A stretch of DNA of 64,000 bases from Eudorina sp. 2006-703-Eu-15. Its lineage: Eukaryota; Chlorophyta; Chlorophyceae; Chlamydomonadales; Volvocaceae. Below the pieces are notes generated by a model. That model made no database searches. It was not told the origin of the DNA and saw nothing but the letters and a program-made list of their open reading frames with translations. A program made the translations under genes and the position numbers. The stretch lies in contig BDSI01000104.1 in NCBI GenBank assembly GCA_003117195.1, positions 1 to 64,000 on the forward strand, in the 5' to 3' direction. This document shows, in pieces, positions 1 to 13,050 of the stretch (positions are counted from its first letter, which is position 1; every line of letters starts with the position of its first letter).

Positions 1-3000
1 AGAAATCCGGTAACTGCTGTGCGGAGCCCCCACCCCCCAAACCACGTGCCGCCTTTCAAGCCACCCCCAAACCCGCCCCAGCCCCTCCACACCTGTCAGT
101 GCTAGATGCTCCTTCCGCAGCCGCAGGCAGGTGCATGGTCATGGCGGCTGAAGGTGTGGACTGCGGCGCGTTGAGACTGCTAGAAATTCGGTAATTGAGG
201 TGCCGAGCCCCCGCCCCAAACCACGTGCCGCCTTCCAAGCCACCCCAACCCGCCCCAGCCCCTCCACACCTGTCAGTGCTAGACGCTCCTCTCCGCAGCC
301 GCAGCACGTGCATGGTCATGGCGGCTGAAGGTGTGGACTGCGGCGCGTTGAGACTGCTAGAAATTCGGTAATTGAGGTGCCGAGCCGCCCGCCCCCAAAC
401 CACGTGCCGCCTTCCAAGCCACCCCCAAACCCGCCCCCAGCCCCTCCACACCTGTCAGTGCTAGATGCTCCTCTCCGCAGCCGCAGCACGTGCATGGTCA
501 TGGCGGCTGAAGGGTGTGGACTGCGGCGCGTTGAGACTGCTAGAAATTCGGTAATTGAGGTGCCGAGCCCCCGCCCCAAACCACGTGCCGCCTTTCAAGC
601 CACCCCCAACCCGCCCCAGCCCCTCCACACCTGTCAGTGCTAGACGCTCCTCTCCGCAGCCGCAGCACGTGCATGGTCATGGCTGCTGAAGGGTGTGGAC
701 TGCGGCGCGTTGAGACTGCTAGAAATCCGGTAACTGCTGTGCGGAGCCGCACCCCCCCAAACCACGTGCCGCCTTTCAAGCCACCCCCAAACCCGCCCCC
801 AGCCCCTCCACACCTGTCAGTGCTAGATGCTCCTCTCCGCAGCCGCAGGCAGCGTGCATGGTCATGGCGGCTGAAGGGTGTGGACTGCGGCGCGTTGAGA
901 CTGCTAGAAATTCGGTAATTGAGGTGCCGAGCCCCCGCCCCAAACCACGTGCCGCCTTCCAAGCCACCCCCAACCCGCGCCCCAGCCCCTCCACACCTGT
1001 CAGTGCTAGACGCTCCTCTCCGCAGGCCGCAGCACGTGCATGGTCATGGCGGCTGAAGGTGTGGACTGCGGCGCGTTGAGACTGCTAGAAATTCGGTAAT
1101 TGAGGTGCCGAGCCCCCGCCCCAAACCACGTGCCGCCTTTCAAGCCACCCCAAACCGCGCCCCAGCCCCTCCACACCTGTCAGTGCTAGACGCTCCTCTC
1201 CGCAGCCGCAGCACGTGCATGGTCATGGCGGCTGAAGGGTGTGGACTGCGGCGCGTTGAGACTGCTAGAAATTCGGTAATGAGGTGCGGAGCCCCCACCC
1301 CCCCAAACCACGTGCCGCCTTTCAAGCCACCCCCAAACCGCCCCCAGCCCCTCCACACCTGTCAGTGCTAGATGCTCCTCTCCGCAGCCGCAGCACGTGC
1401 ATGGTCATGGCGGCTGAAGGGTGTGGACTGCGGCGCGTTGAGACTGCTAGAAATTCGGTAATTGAGGTGCCGAGCCCCCGCCCCAAACCACGTGCCGCCT
1501 TCCAAGCCACCCCAACCCGCCCCCAGCCCCTCCACACCTGTCAGTGCTAGATGCTCCTCTCCGCAGCCGCAGCACGTGCATGGTCATGGCGGCTGAAGGG
1601 TGTGGACTGCGGCGCGTTGAGACTGCTAGAAATTCGGTAATTGAGGTGCCGAGCCCCCCCCCCCAAACCACGTGCCGCCTTCCAAGCCACCCCCAAACCC
1701 GCCCCAGCCCCTCCACACCTGTCAGTGCTAGATGCTCCTCTCCGCAGCCGCAGCACGTGCATGGTCATGGCGGCTGAAGGGTGTGGACTGCGGCGCGTTG
1801 AGACTGCTAGAAATTCGGTAATTGAGGTGCCGAGCCCCCGCCCCAAACCACGTGCCGCCTTTCAAGCCACCCCCAAACCCGCCCCCAGCCCCTCCACACC
1901 TGTCAGTGCTAGATGCTCCTCTCCGCAGCCGCAGCACGTGCATGGTCATGGCGGCTGAAGGGTGTGGACTGCGGCGCGTTGAGACTGCTAGAAATTCGGT
2001 AATTGAGGTGCCGAGCCCCCCCCCCAAACCACGTGCCGCCTTTCAAGCCACCCCCAAACCCGCCCCCAGCCCCTCCACACCTGTCAGTGCTAGACGCTCC
2101 TCTCCGCAGCCGCAGCACGTGCATGGTCATGGCGGCTGAAGGGTGTGGACTGCGGCGCGTTGAGACTGCTAGAAATTCGGTAATGAGGTGCCGAGCCCCC
2201 CCCCCCAAACCACGTGCCGCCTTTCAAGCCACCCCCAAACCCGCCCCCAGCCCCTCCACACCTGTCAGTGCTAGATGCTCCTCTCCGCAGCCGCAGCACG
2301 TGCATGGTCATGGCGGCTGAAGGGTGTGGACTGCGGCGCGTTGAGACTGCTAGAAATTCGGTAATTGAGGTGCCGAGCCCCCCGCCCCAAACACGTGCCG
2401 CCTTTCAAGCCACCCCCAAACCCGCCCCCAGCCCCTCCACACCTGTCAGTGCTAGACGCTCCTCTCCGCAGCCGCAGCACGTGCATGGTCATGGCGGCTG
2501 AAGGGTGTGGACTGCGGCGCGTTGAGACTGCTAGAAATCGGTAACTGCTGTGCGGAGCCCCACCCCCCCAAACCACGTGCCGCCTTTCAAGCCACCCCCA
2601 AACCCGCCCCCAGCCCCTCCACACCTGTCAGTGCTAGATGCTCCTCTCCGCAGCCGAGCACGTGCATGGTCATGGCGGCTGAAGGGTGTGGACTGCGGCG
2701 CGTTGAGACTGCTAGAAATTCGGTAATTGAGGTGCCGAGCCCCCCCCCCAAACCACGTGCCGCCTTCCAAGCCACCCCCAAACCCGCCCCCAGCCCCTCC
2801 ACACCTGTCAGTGCTAGATGCTCCTCTCCGCAGCCGCAGCACGTGCATGGTCATGGCGGCTGAAGGGTGTGGACTGCGGCGCGTTGAGACTGCTAGAAAT
2901 TCGGTAATTGAGGTGCCGAGCCCCCGCCCAAACCACGTGCCGCCTTCAAGCCACCCCCAAACCCGCCCCCAGCCCCTCCACACCTGTCAGTGCTAGACGC

Positions 3001-3207
3001 TCCTCTCCGCAGCCGCAGCACGTGCATGGTCATGGCGGCTGAAGGGTGTGGACTGCGGCGCGTTGAGACTGCTAGAAATCCGGTAATTGAGGTGCGGAGC
3101 CCCCACCCCCCAAACCACGTGCCGCCTTTCAAGCCACCCCCAAACCCGCCCCCAGCCCCTCCACACCTGTCAGTGCTAGATGCTCCTCTCCGCAGCCGCA
3201 GGCAGGT

Positions 3208-3246
<39 letters not shown>
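3208..3246 (+). repeat. 39-nt uninterrupted G run inside one satellite unit
   Basis: Thirty-nine consecutive G residues replace the usual GCAGGTGCATGG or GCACGTGCATGG junction of the unit. No other unit has anything comparable. It could be a true homopolymer expansion (G-quadruplex prone) or a sequencing or assembly artefact. Confidence 0.9.
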
Positions 3247-6200
3247 CGTGCATGGTCATGGCGGCTGAAGGGTGTGGACTGCGGCGCGTTGAGACTGCTA
3301 GAAATTCGGTAATTGAGGTGCCGAGCCCCCGCCCCCCAAACCACGTGCCGCCTTTCAAGCCACCCCCAAACCCGCCCCAGCCCCTCCACACCTGTCAGTG
3401 CTAGATGCTCCTCTCCGCAGCCGCAGGCACGTGCATGGTCATGGCGGCTGAAGGGTGTGGACTGCGGCGCGTTGAGACTGCTAGAAATTCGGTAAATGAG
3501 GTGCCGAGCCCCACCCCCCAAACCACGTGCCGCCTTCAAGCCACCCCCAAACCCGCCCCAGCCCCTCCACACCTGTCAGTGCTAGATGCTCCTTCCGCAG
3601 CCGAGGCAGGTGCATGGTCATGGCGGCTGAAGGGTGTGGACTGCGGCGCGTTGAGACTGCTAGAAATTCGGTAATTGAGGTGCCGAGCCCCCGCCCCAAA
3701 CCACGTGCCGCCTTCCAAGCCAACCCCAACCCCGCCCCCAGCCCCTCCACACCTGTCAGTGCTAGACGCTCCTCTCCGCAGCCGCAGCACGTGCATGGTC
3801 ATGGCGCTGAAGGGTGTGGACTGCGGCACGTTGAGACTGCTAGAAATTCGGTAATTGAGGTGCCGAGCCCCCGCCCCAAACCACGTGCCGCCTTCCAAGC
3901 CACCCCCAACCCCGCCCCCAGCCCCTCCACACCTGTCAGTGCTAGACGCTCCTCTCCGCAGCCGCAGCACGTGCATGGTCATGGCTGCTGAAGGGTGTGG
4001 ACTGCGGCGCGTTGAGACTGCTAGAAATCCGGTAACTGCTGTGCGGAGCCCCCACCCCCCAAACCACGTGCCGCCTTTCAAGCCACCCCCAAACCCGCCC
4101 CCAGCCCCTCCACACCTGTCAGTGCTAGATGCTCCTCTCCGCAGCCGCAGCACGTGCATGGTCATGGCGGCTGAAGGGTGTGGACTGTGGCGCGTTGAGA
4201 CTGCTAGAAATTCGGTAATTGAGGTGCCGAGCCCCCGCCCCAAACCACGTGCCGCCTTTCAAGCCACCCCCAACCCGCCCCCAGCCCCTCCACACCTGTC
4301 AGTGCTAGACGCTCCTCTCCGCAGCCGCAGCACGTGCATGGTCATGGCGGCTGAAGGGTGTGGACTGCGGCACGTTGAGACTGCTAGAAATTCGGTAATT
4401 GAGGTGCCGAGCCCCCGCCCCAAACCACGTGCCGCCGTTCAAGCCACCCCCAAACCCGCCCCCAGCCCCTTCACACCTGTCAGTGCTAGATGCTCCTCTC
4501 CGCAGCCGCAGCACGTGCATGGTCATGGCGGCTGAAGGGTGTGGACTGTGGCGCGTTGAGACTGCTAGAAATCCGGTAACTGCTGTGCGGAGCCCCCACC
4601 CCCCAAACCACGTGCCGCCTTTCAAGCCACCCCAAACCCGCCCCCAGCCCCTCCACACCTGTCAGTGCTAGATGCTCCTCTCCGCAGCCGCAGCACGTGC
4701 ATGGTCATGGCGGCTGAAGGGTGAGGACTGCGGCGCGTTGAGACTGCTAGAAATTTGGTAATTGAGGTGCCGAGCCCCGCCCCAAACCACGTGCCGCCTT
4801 CCAAGCCACCCCCAAACCCGCCCCCAGCCCCTCCACACCTGTCAGTGCTAGACGCTCCTCTCCGCAGCCGCAGCACGTGCATGGTCATGGCGGCTGAAGG
4901 GTGTGGACTGCGGCACGTTGAGACTGCTAGAAATCCGGTAACTGCTGTGCGGAGCCCCCACCCCCCCAAACCACGTGCCGCCTTCCAAGCCACCCCCAAA
5001 CCCGCCCCCAGCCCCTCCACACCTGTCAGTGCTAGACGCTCCTCTCCGCAGCCGCAGCACGTGCATGGTCATGGCGGCTGAAGGGTGTGGACTGCGGCAC
5101 GTTGAGACTGCTAGAAATCCGGTAACTGCTGTGCGGAGCCCCCACCCCCCCAAACCACGTGCCGCCTTCCAAGCCACCCCCAAACCCGCCCCCAGCCCCT
5201 CCACACCTGTCAGTGCTAGACGCTCCTCTCCGCAGCCGCAGCACGTGCATGGTCATGGCGGCTGAAGGGTGTGGACTGCGGCACGTTGAGACTGCTAGAA
5301 ATTCGATGAATGAGGTGCCGAGCCCCCGCCCCAAACCACGTGCCGCCGTTCAAGCCACCCCCAAACCCGCCCCCAGCCCCTCCACACCTGTCAGTGCTAG
5401 ACGCTCCTCTCCGCAGCCGCAGCACGTGCATGGTCATGGCGGCTGAAGGGTGTGGACTGCGGCACGTTGAGACTGCTAGAAATTCGATAAATGAGGTGCC
5501 GAGCCCCCGCCCCAAACCACGTACCGCCGTTCAAGCCACCCCCAAACCCGCCCCAGCCCCTTCACACCTGTCAGTGCTAGATGCTCCTCTCCGCAGCCGC
5601 AGCACGTGCATGGTCATGGCGGCTGAAGGGTGTGGACTGCGGCGCGTTGAGACTGCTAGAAATTTGGTAAATGAGGTGCCGAGCCCCCATCCCCCCAAAC
5701 CACGTGCCGCCTTTCAAGCCACCCCCAAACCCGGCCCCAGCCCCTCCACACCTGTCAGTGCTAGATGCTCCTCTCCGCAGCCGAGGCACGTGCATGGTCA
5801 TGGCGGCTGAAGGGTGTGGACTGTGGCGCGTTGAGACTGCTAGAAATTCGGTAATTGAGGTGCCGAGCCCCCGCCCCAAACCACGTGCCGCCTTCCAAGC
5901 CACCCCCAACCCGCCCCCAGCCCCTCCACACCTGTCAGTGCTAGACGCTCCTCTCCGCAGCCGCAGCACGTGCATGGTCATGGCGGCTGAAGGGTGTGGA
6001 CTGCGGCACGTTGAGACTGCTAGAAATTCGGTAATTGAGGTGCCGAGCCCCCGCCCCAAACCACGTGCCGCCGTTCAAGCCACCCCCAAACCCGCCCCCA
6101 GCCCCTTCACACCTGTCAGTGCTAGATGCTCCTCTCCGCAGCCGCAGCACGTGCATGGTCATGGCGGCTGAAGGGTGTGGACTGTGGCGCGTTGAGACTG

Positions 6201-9200
6201 CTAGAAATCCGGTAACTGCTGTGCGGAGCCCCCACCCCCCAAACCACGTGCCGCCTTTCAAGCCACCCCCAAACCCGCCCCCAGCCCCTCCACACCTGTC
6301 AGTGCTAGATGCTCCTCTCCGCAGCCGCAGCACGTGCATGGTCATGGCGGCTGAAGGGTGTGGACTGTGGCGCGTTGAGACTGCTAGAAATTCGGTAATT
6401 GAGGTGCCGAGCCCCCGCCCCAAACCACGTGCCGCCTTCCAAGCCACCCCCAACCCCGCCCCCAGCCCCTCCACACCTGTCAGTGCTAGACGCTCCTCTC
6501 CGCAGCCGCAGCACGTGCATGGTCATGGCGGCTGAAGGGTGAGGACTGCGGCGCGTTGAGACTGCTAGAAATTTGGTAATTGAGGTGCCGAGCCCCCGCC
6601 CCAAACCACGTGCCGCCGTTCAAGCCACCCCCAAACCCGCCCCCAGCCCCTTCACACCTGTCAGTGCTAGATGCTCCTCTCCGCAGCCGCAGCACGTGCA
6701 TGGTCATGGCGGCTGAAGGGTGAGGACTGCGGCGCGTTGAGACTGCTAGAAATTTGGTAATTGAGGTGCCGAGCCCCCGCCCCAAACCACGTGCCGCCTT
6801 CCAAGCCACCCCCAAACCCGCCCCCAGCCCCTCCACACCTGTCAGTGCTATATGCTCCTCTCCGCAGCCGCAGCACGTGCATGGTCATGGCGGCTGAAGG
6901 GTGTGGACTGCGGCACGTTGAGACTGCTAGAAATCCGGTAACTGCTGTGCGGAGCCCCCACCCCCCAAACCACGTGCCGCCTTCCAAGCCACCCCCAAAC
7001 CCGCCCCCAGCCCCTCCACACCTGTCAGTGCTAGATGCTCCTTCCCGCAGCCGAGGCAGGTGCATGTTCATGGCAGCTGAAGGATGTGGACAGCGGCGCG
7101 TTGAGACTGCTAGAAATTCGGTAATTGAGGTGCCGAGCCCCCGCCCCAAACCACGTGCCGCCGTTCAAGCCACCCCCAACCCCGCCCCCAGCCCCTCCAC
7201 ACCTGTCAGTGCTAGACGCTCCTCTCCGCAGCCGCAGCACGTGCATGGTCATGGCGGCTGAAGGGTGAGGACTGCGGCGCGTTGAGACTGCTAGAAATTT
7301 GGTAATTGAGGTGCCGAGCCCCCGCCCCAAACCACGTGCCGCCGTTCAAGCCACCCCCAAACCCGCCCCCAGCCCCTTCACACCTGTCAGTGCTAGATGC
7401 TCCTCTCCGCAGCCGCAGCACGTGCATGGTCATGGCGGCTGAAGGGTGAGGACTGCGGCGCGTTGAGACTGCTAGAAATTTGGTAATTGAGGTGCCGAGC
7501 CCCCGCCCCAAACCACGTGCCGCCTTCCAAGCCACCCCCAAACCCGCCCCAGCCCCTCCACACCTGTCAGTGCTATATGCTCCTCTCCGCAGCCGCAGCA
7601 CGTGCATGGTCATGGCGGCTGAAGGGTGTGGACTGCGGCACGTTGAGACTGCTAGAAATCCGGTAACTGCTGTGCGGAGCCCCCACCCCCCCAAACCACG
7701 TGCCGCCTTCCAAGCCACCCCCAAACCCGCCCCCAGCCCCTCCACACCTGTCAGTGCTAGATGCTCCTTCCCGCAGCCGAGGCACGTGCATGTTCATGGC
7801 AGCTGAAGGATGTGGACAGCGGCGCGTTGAGACTGCTAGAAATTCGGTAATTGAGGTGCCGAGCCCCCGCCCCAAACCACGTGCCGCCGTTCAAGCCACC
7901 CCCAAACCCGCCCCAGCCCCTTCACACCTGTCAGTGCTAGATGCTCCTCTCCGCAGCCGCAGCACGTGCATGGTCATGGCGGCTGAAGGGTGTGGACTGT
8001 GGCGCGTTGAGACTGCTAGAAATTCGGTAATTGAGGTGCCGAGCCCCCGCCCCAAACCACGTGCCGCCTTCCAAGCCACCCCCAACCCCGCCCCCAGCCC
8101 CTCCACACCTGTCAGTGCTAGACGCTCCTCTCCGCAGCCGCAGCACGTGCATGGTCATGGCGGCTGAAGGGTGAGGACTGCGGCGCGTTGAGACTGCTAG
8201 AAATTTGGTAATTGAGGTGCCGAGCCCCCGCCCCAAACCACGTGCCGCCGTTCAAGCCACCCCCAAACCCGCCCCCAGCCCCTTCACACCTGTCAGTGCT
8301 AGATGCTCCTCTCCGCAGCCGCAGCACGTGCATGGTCATGGCGGCTGAAGGGTGAGGACTGCGGCGCGTTGAGACTGCTAGAAATTTGGTAATTGAGGTG
8401 CCGAGCCCCCGCCCCAAACCACGTGCCGCCTTCCAAGCCACCCCAAACCCGCCCCCAGCCCCTCCACACCTGTCAGTGCTAGACGCTCCTCTCCGCAGCC
8501 GCAGCACGTGCATGGTCATGGCGGCTGAAGGGTGTGGACTGCGGCACGTTGAGACTGCTAGAAATCCGGTAACTGCTGTGCGGAGCCCCCACCCCCCCAA
8601 ACCACGTGCCGCCTTCCAAGCCACCCCCAAACCCGCCCCCAGCCCCTCCACACCTGTCAGTGCTATATGCTCCTCTCCGCAGCCGCAGCACGTGCATGGT
8701 CATGGCGGCTGAAGGGTGTGGACTGCGGCACGTTGAGACTGCTAGAAATCCGGTAACTGCTGTGCGGAGCCCCCACCCCCCCAAACCACGTGCCGCCTTC
8801 CAAGCCACCCCCAAACCCGCCCCCAGCCCCTCCACACCTGTCAGTGCTAGATGCTCCTTCCCGCAGCCGAGGCAGGTGCATGTTCATGGCAGCTGAAGGA
8901 TGTGGACAGCGGCGCGTTGAGACTGCTAGAAATTCGGTAATTGAGGTGCCGAGCCCCCGCCCCAAACCACGTGCCGCCGTTCAAGCCACCCCCAACCCCG
9001 CCCCCAGCCCCTCCACACCTGTCAGTGCTAGACGCTCCTCTCCGCAGCCGCAGCACGTGCATGGTCATGGCGGCTGAAGGGTGAGGACTGCGGCGCGTTG
9101 AGACTGCTAGAAATTTGGTAATTGAGGTGCCGAGCCCCCGCCCCAAACCACGTGCCGCCGTTCAAGCCACCCCCAAACCCGCCCCCAGCCCCTTCACACC

Positions 9201-10139
9201 TGTCAGTGCTAGATGCTCCTCTCCGCAGCCGCAGCACGTGCATGGTCATGGCGGCTGAAGGGTGAGGACTGCGGCGCGTTGAGACTGCTAGAAATTTGGT
9301 AATTGAGGTGCCGAGCCCCCGCCCCAAACCACGTGCCGCCTTCCAAGCCACCCCCAAACCCGCCCCCAGCCCCTCCACACCTGTCAGTGCTATATGCTCC
9401 TCTCCGCAGCCGCAGCACGTGCATGGTCATGGCGGCTGAAGGGTGTGGACTGCGGCACGTTGAGACTGCTAGAAATCCGGTAACTGCTGTGCGGAGCCCC
9501 CACCCCCCCAAACCACGTGCCGCCTTCCAAGCCACCCCCAAACCCGCCCCCAGCCCCTCCACACCTGTCAGTGCTAGATGCTCCTTCCCGCAGCCGAGGC
9601 AGGTGCATGTTCATGGCAGCTGAAGGATGTGGACAGCGGCGCGTTGAGACTGCTAGAAATTCGGTAATTGAGGTGCCGAGCCCCCGCCCCAAACCACGTG
9701 CCGCCGTTCAAGCCACCCCCAAACCCGCCCCCAGCCCCTTCACACCTGTCAGTGCTAGATGCTCCTCTCCGCAGCCGCAGCACGTGCATGGTCATGGCGG
9801 CTGAAGGGTGTGGACTGTGGCGCGTTGAGACTGCTAGAAATTCGGTAATTGAGGTGCCGAGCCCCCGCCCCAAACCACGTGCCGCCTTCCAAGCCACCCC
9901 CAACCCCGCCCCCAGCCCCTCCACACCTGTCAGTGCTAGACGCTCCTCTCCGCAGCCGCAGCACGTGCATGGTCATGGCGGCTGAAGGGTGAGGACTGCG
10001 GCGCGTTGAGACTGCTAGAAATTTGGTAATTGAGGTGCCGAGCCCCCGCCCCAAACCACGTGCCGCCGTTCAAGCCACCCCCAAACCCGCCCCCAGCCCC
10101 TTCACACCTGTCAGTGCTAGACGCTCCTCTCCGCAGCCG

Positions 10140-12455
10140 CAGCACGTGCATGGTCATGGCGGCTGAAGGGTGTGGACTGCGGCACGTTGAGACTGCTAGA
10201 AATCCGGTAACTGCTGTGCGGAGCCCCCACCCCCCCAAACCACGTGCCGCCTTCCAAGCCACCCCCAAACCCGCCCCCAGCCCCTCCACACCTGTCAGTG
10301 CTAGATGCTCCTTCCCGCAGCCGAGGCAGGTGCATGGTCATGGCGGCTGAAGGGTGTGGACAGCGGCGCGTTGAGACTGCTAGAAATTCGGTAATTGAGG
10401 TGCCGAGCCCCCGCCCCAAACCACGTGCCGCCTTCCAAGCCACCCCCAACCCCGCCCCCAGCCCCTCCACACCTGTCAGTGCTAGACGCTCCTCTCCGCA
10501 GCCGCAGCACGTGCATGGTCATGGCGGCTGAAGGGTGTGGACTGCGGCACGTTGAGACTGCTAGAAATTTGGTAAATGAGGTGCCGAGCCCCCATCCCCC
10601 CAAACCACGTGCCGCCTTTCAAGCCACCCCCAAACCCGGCCCCAGCCCCTCCACACCTGTCAGTGCTAGATGCTCCTCTCCGCAGCCGAGGCACGTGCAT
10701 GGTCATGGCGGCTGAAGGGTGTGGACTGCGGCGCGTTGAGACTGCTAGAAATTCGGTAATCGAGGTGCCGAGCCGAAACCCCCCCCAAACCACGTGCCGC
10801 CTTTCAAGCCACCCCCAAACCCGCCCCCAGCCCCTTCACACCTGTCAGTGCTAGACGCTCCTCTCCGCAGCCGCAGCACGTGCATGGTCATGGCGGCTGA
10901 AGGGTGTGGACTGTGGCGCGTTGAGACTCCTAGAAATCCGGTAACTGCTGTGCGGAGCCCCCACCCCCCCAAACCACGTGCCGCCTTCCAAGCCACCCCC
11001 AAACCCGCCCCCAGCCCCTCCACACCTGTCAGTGCTAGATGCTCCTTCCCGCAGCCGAGGCAGGTGCATGTTCATGGCAGCTGAAGGATGTGGACAGCGG
11101 CGCGTTGAGACTGCTAGAAATTCGGTAATTGAGGTGCCGAGCCCCCGCCCCAAACCACGTGCCGCCGTTCAAGCCACCCCCAAACCCGCCCCCAGCCCCT
11201 CCACACCTGTCAGTGCTAGATGCTCCTCTCCGCAGCCGCAGCACGTGCATGGTCATGGCGGCTGAAGGGTGTGGACTGTGGCGCGTTGAGACTGCTAGAA
11301 ATTCGGTAATTGAGGTGCCGAGCCCCCGCCCCAAACCACGTGCCGCCGTTCAAGCCACCCCCAACCCCGCCCCAGCCCCTCCACACCTGTCAGTGCTAGA
11401 CGCTCCTCTCCGCAGCCGCAGCACGTGCATGGTCATGGCGGCTGAAGGGTGAGGACTGCGGCGCGTTGAGACTGCTAGAAATTTGGTAATTGAGGTGCCG
11501 AGCCCCCGCCCCAAACCACGTGCCGCCGTTCAAGCCACCCCCAAACCCGCCCCCAGCCCCTTCACACCTGTCAGTGCTAGATGCTCCTCTCCGCAGCCGC
11601 AGCACGTGCATGGTCATGGCGGCTGAAGGGTGAGGACTGCGGCGCGTTGAGACTGCTAGAAATTTGGTAATTGAGGTGCCGAGCCCCCGCCCCAAACCAC
11701 GTGCCGCCTTCCAAGCCACCCCCAAACCCGCCCCCAGCCCCTCCACACCTGTCAGTGCTAGACGCTCCTCTCCGCAGCCGCAGCACGTGCATGGTCATGG
11801 CGGCTGAAGGGTGTGGACTGCGGCACGTTGAGACTGCTAGAAATCCGGTAACTGCTGTGCGGAGCCCCCACCCCCCCAAACCACGTGCCGCCTTCCAAGC
11901 CACCCCAAACCCGCCCCAGCCCCTCCACACCTGTCAGTGCTAGATGCTCCTTCCCGCAGCCGAGGCAGGTGCATGGTCATGGCGGCTGAAGGGTGTGGAC
12001 AGCGGCGCGTTGAGACTGCTAGAAATTCGGTAATTGAGGTGCCGAGCCCCCGCCCCAAACCACGTGCCGCCTTCCAAGCCACCCCCAACCCCGCCCCCAG
12101 CCCCTCCACACCTGTCAGTGCTAGACGCTCCTCTCCGCAGCCGCAGCACGTGCATGGTCATGGCGGCTGAAGGGTGTGGACTGCGGCACGTTGAGACTGC
12201 TAGAAATTTGGTAAATGAGGTGCCGAGCCCCCATCCCCCCAAACCACGTGCCGCCTTTCAAGCCACCCCCAAACCCGGCCCCAGCCCCTCCACACCTGTC
12301 AGTGCTAGATGCTCCTCTCCGCAGCCGAGGCACGTGCATGGTCATGGCGGCTGAAGGGTGTGGACTGCGGCGCGTTGAGACTGCTAGAAATTCGGTAATC
12401 GAGGTGCCGAGCCGAAACCCCCCCCAAACCACGTGCCGCCTTTCAAGCCACCCCC
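10140..12455. repeat. Nine-unit block duplication at the right end of the satellite
   Basis: A private variant (CGAGGTGCCGAGCCGAAACC) occurs only at about 10760 and 12399, 1639 bp apart, which is nine units. The preceding units (GTAAATGAGGTGCCGAGCCC with CCATCCCC, and GGCAGGTGCATGG with GTGGACAGCGG) recur in the same order and spacing. The second copy is cut by the array boundary. Confidence 0.8.
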
Positions 12456-12459
12456 AAAC

Positions 12460-13050
12460 GGTCCTTGTCGTCACGCACCGCCCCACCGGGCGCCTCCGAC
12501 CGTGCGCACCTCAGGGCAGCCATGGAAGCTTCGTTCACCGCGGTTAAAACCAATCGAGAACAGCCGCGCGCGTACGTACGGCTGCGCAGCCCTTGGTAGG
12601 TACAGCAAACACGAACCGGCCAACACGTACGTACCGGCCAGTCGCCACAGGCCACACATTTGGTAATAAGTGCGTGCTGGGGTGGCCCAAGCTTGCGGCT
12701 CGCTCCGGCCAATCGTCTGCACGTACACCGTAACGTTACATACGCTGCATGCGACGACCCAGCAGCTCCCTGCTGCGAGCGAGCGAGCGTCCCTAGCGAT
12801 GTATGCATGTATGAATGAATGAACGTTACAGCATATTACAGGGGATCCCCAAATGTATGTGTATATGCTGCTCATTGCTGCTCATACATTATTTCTGATC
12901 ATTGCTTGCTAGCACCGAGTGGCTTGCTAGCTAGCTTCGGAGCGCATACATATGAGCTAGCGCCGCCATCAGCTAGCTCTAGTTATATTGGCAGCCGTGC
13001 GTGTCCGCACAGGCAGGCAGGTACGATTGGCCCCGCCGTCTGCCCCAGCA
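12460..13050. other. Flank between satellite and channel gene; likely channel 3' UTR
   Basis: No coding sequence is supported. The stretch is rich in GTAC and TGCA palindromes and has two TTACA motifs (TGTAA on the minus strand) that could end the channel transcript. A fragment at about 12585-12600 resembles the CGCAGTCCTTGGTAGG piece of the dispersed element seen at 15.2 kb. Confidence 0.6.
12826..12840 (-). terminator. Candidate TGTAA polyadenylation signals of the channel gene
   Basis: Read on the minus strand, TGTAA occurs at 12840-12836 and 12830-12826, about 210 nt beyond the acidic-tail stop at 13051. TGTAA is the usual volvocine poly(A) signal. Their position fits the 13051 stop better than the premature stop at 13367. 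Confidence 0.5.

Larger units (their letters stand above)
1..12459. repeat. Satellite array, ~181-bp unit, ~68 copies, truncated by left window edge
   Basis: Head-to-tail units of 177-184 bp (mostly 181-182) fill the first 12.4 kb. Each has a constant core: a C-rich stretch, CCTGTCAGTGCTAGA, CTCCGCAGCCG, GTGCATGGTCATGGCGGCTG and GCGTTGAGACTGCTAGAAAT. Two main variants differ after the last block: TCGGTAATTGAGGTGCCGAG and CCGGTAACTGCTGTGCGGAG. Further variants (TTTGGTAATTGAGG, GTGGACAGCGG, ATGTTCATGGCAGC) recur at fixed multiples of the unit, which indicates higher-order repeats. Most units carry two CACGTG palindromes. The array stops abruptly inside a unit near 12459. Open frames across it are by-products: 181 is not a multiple of 3, so the frame changes every unit. 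The unit length is close to nucleosomal spacing, as in many centromeric or heterochromatic satellites, but nothing here proves that role. Confidence 0.97.

Noticed and set aside
56..12354. Many overlapping open frames of 60-235 codons on both strands of the satellite
   Set aside because: The unit length is not a multiple of 3, products are shifted copies of one another, and nothing indicates selection for coding.
1..12459. Possible CRISPR array
   Set aside because: There are no short palindromic repeats with unique spacers; the whole 181-bp unit is repeated. The context is eukaryotic.
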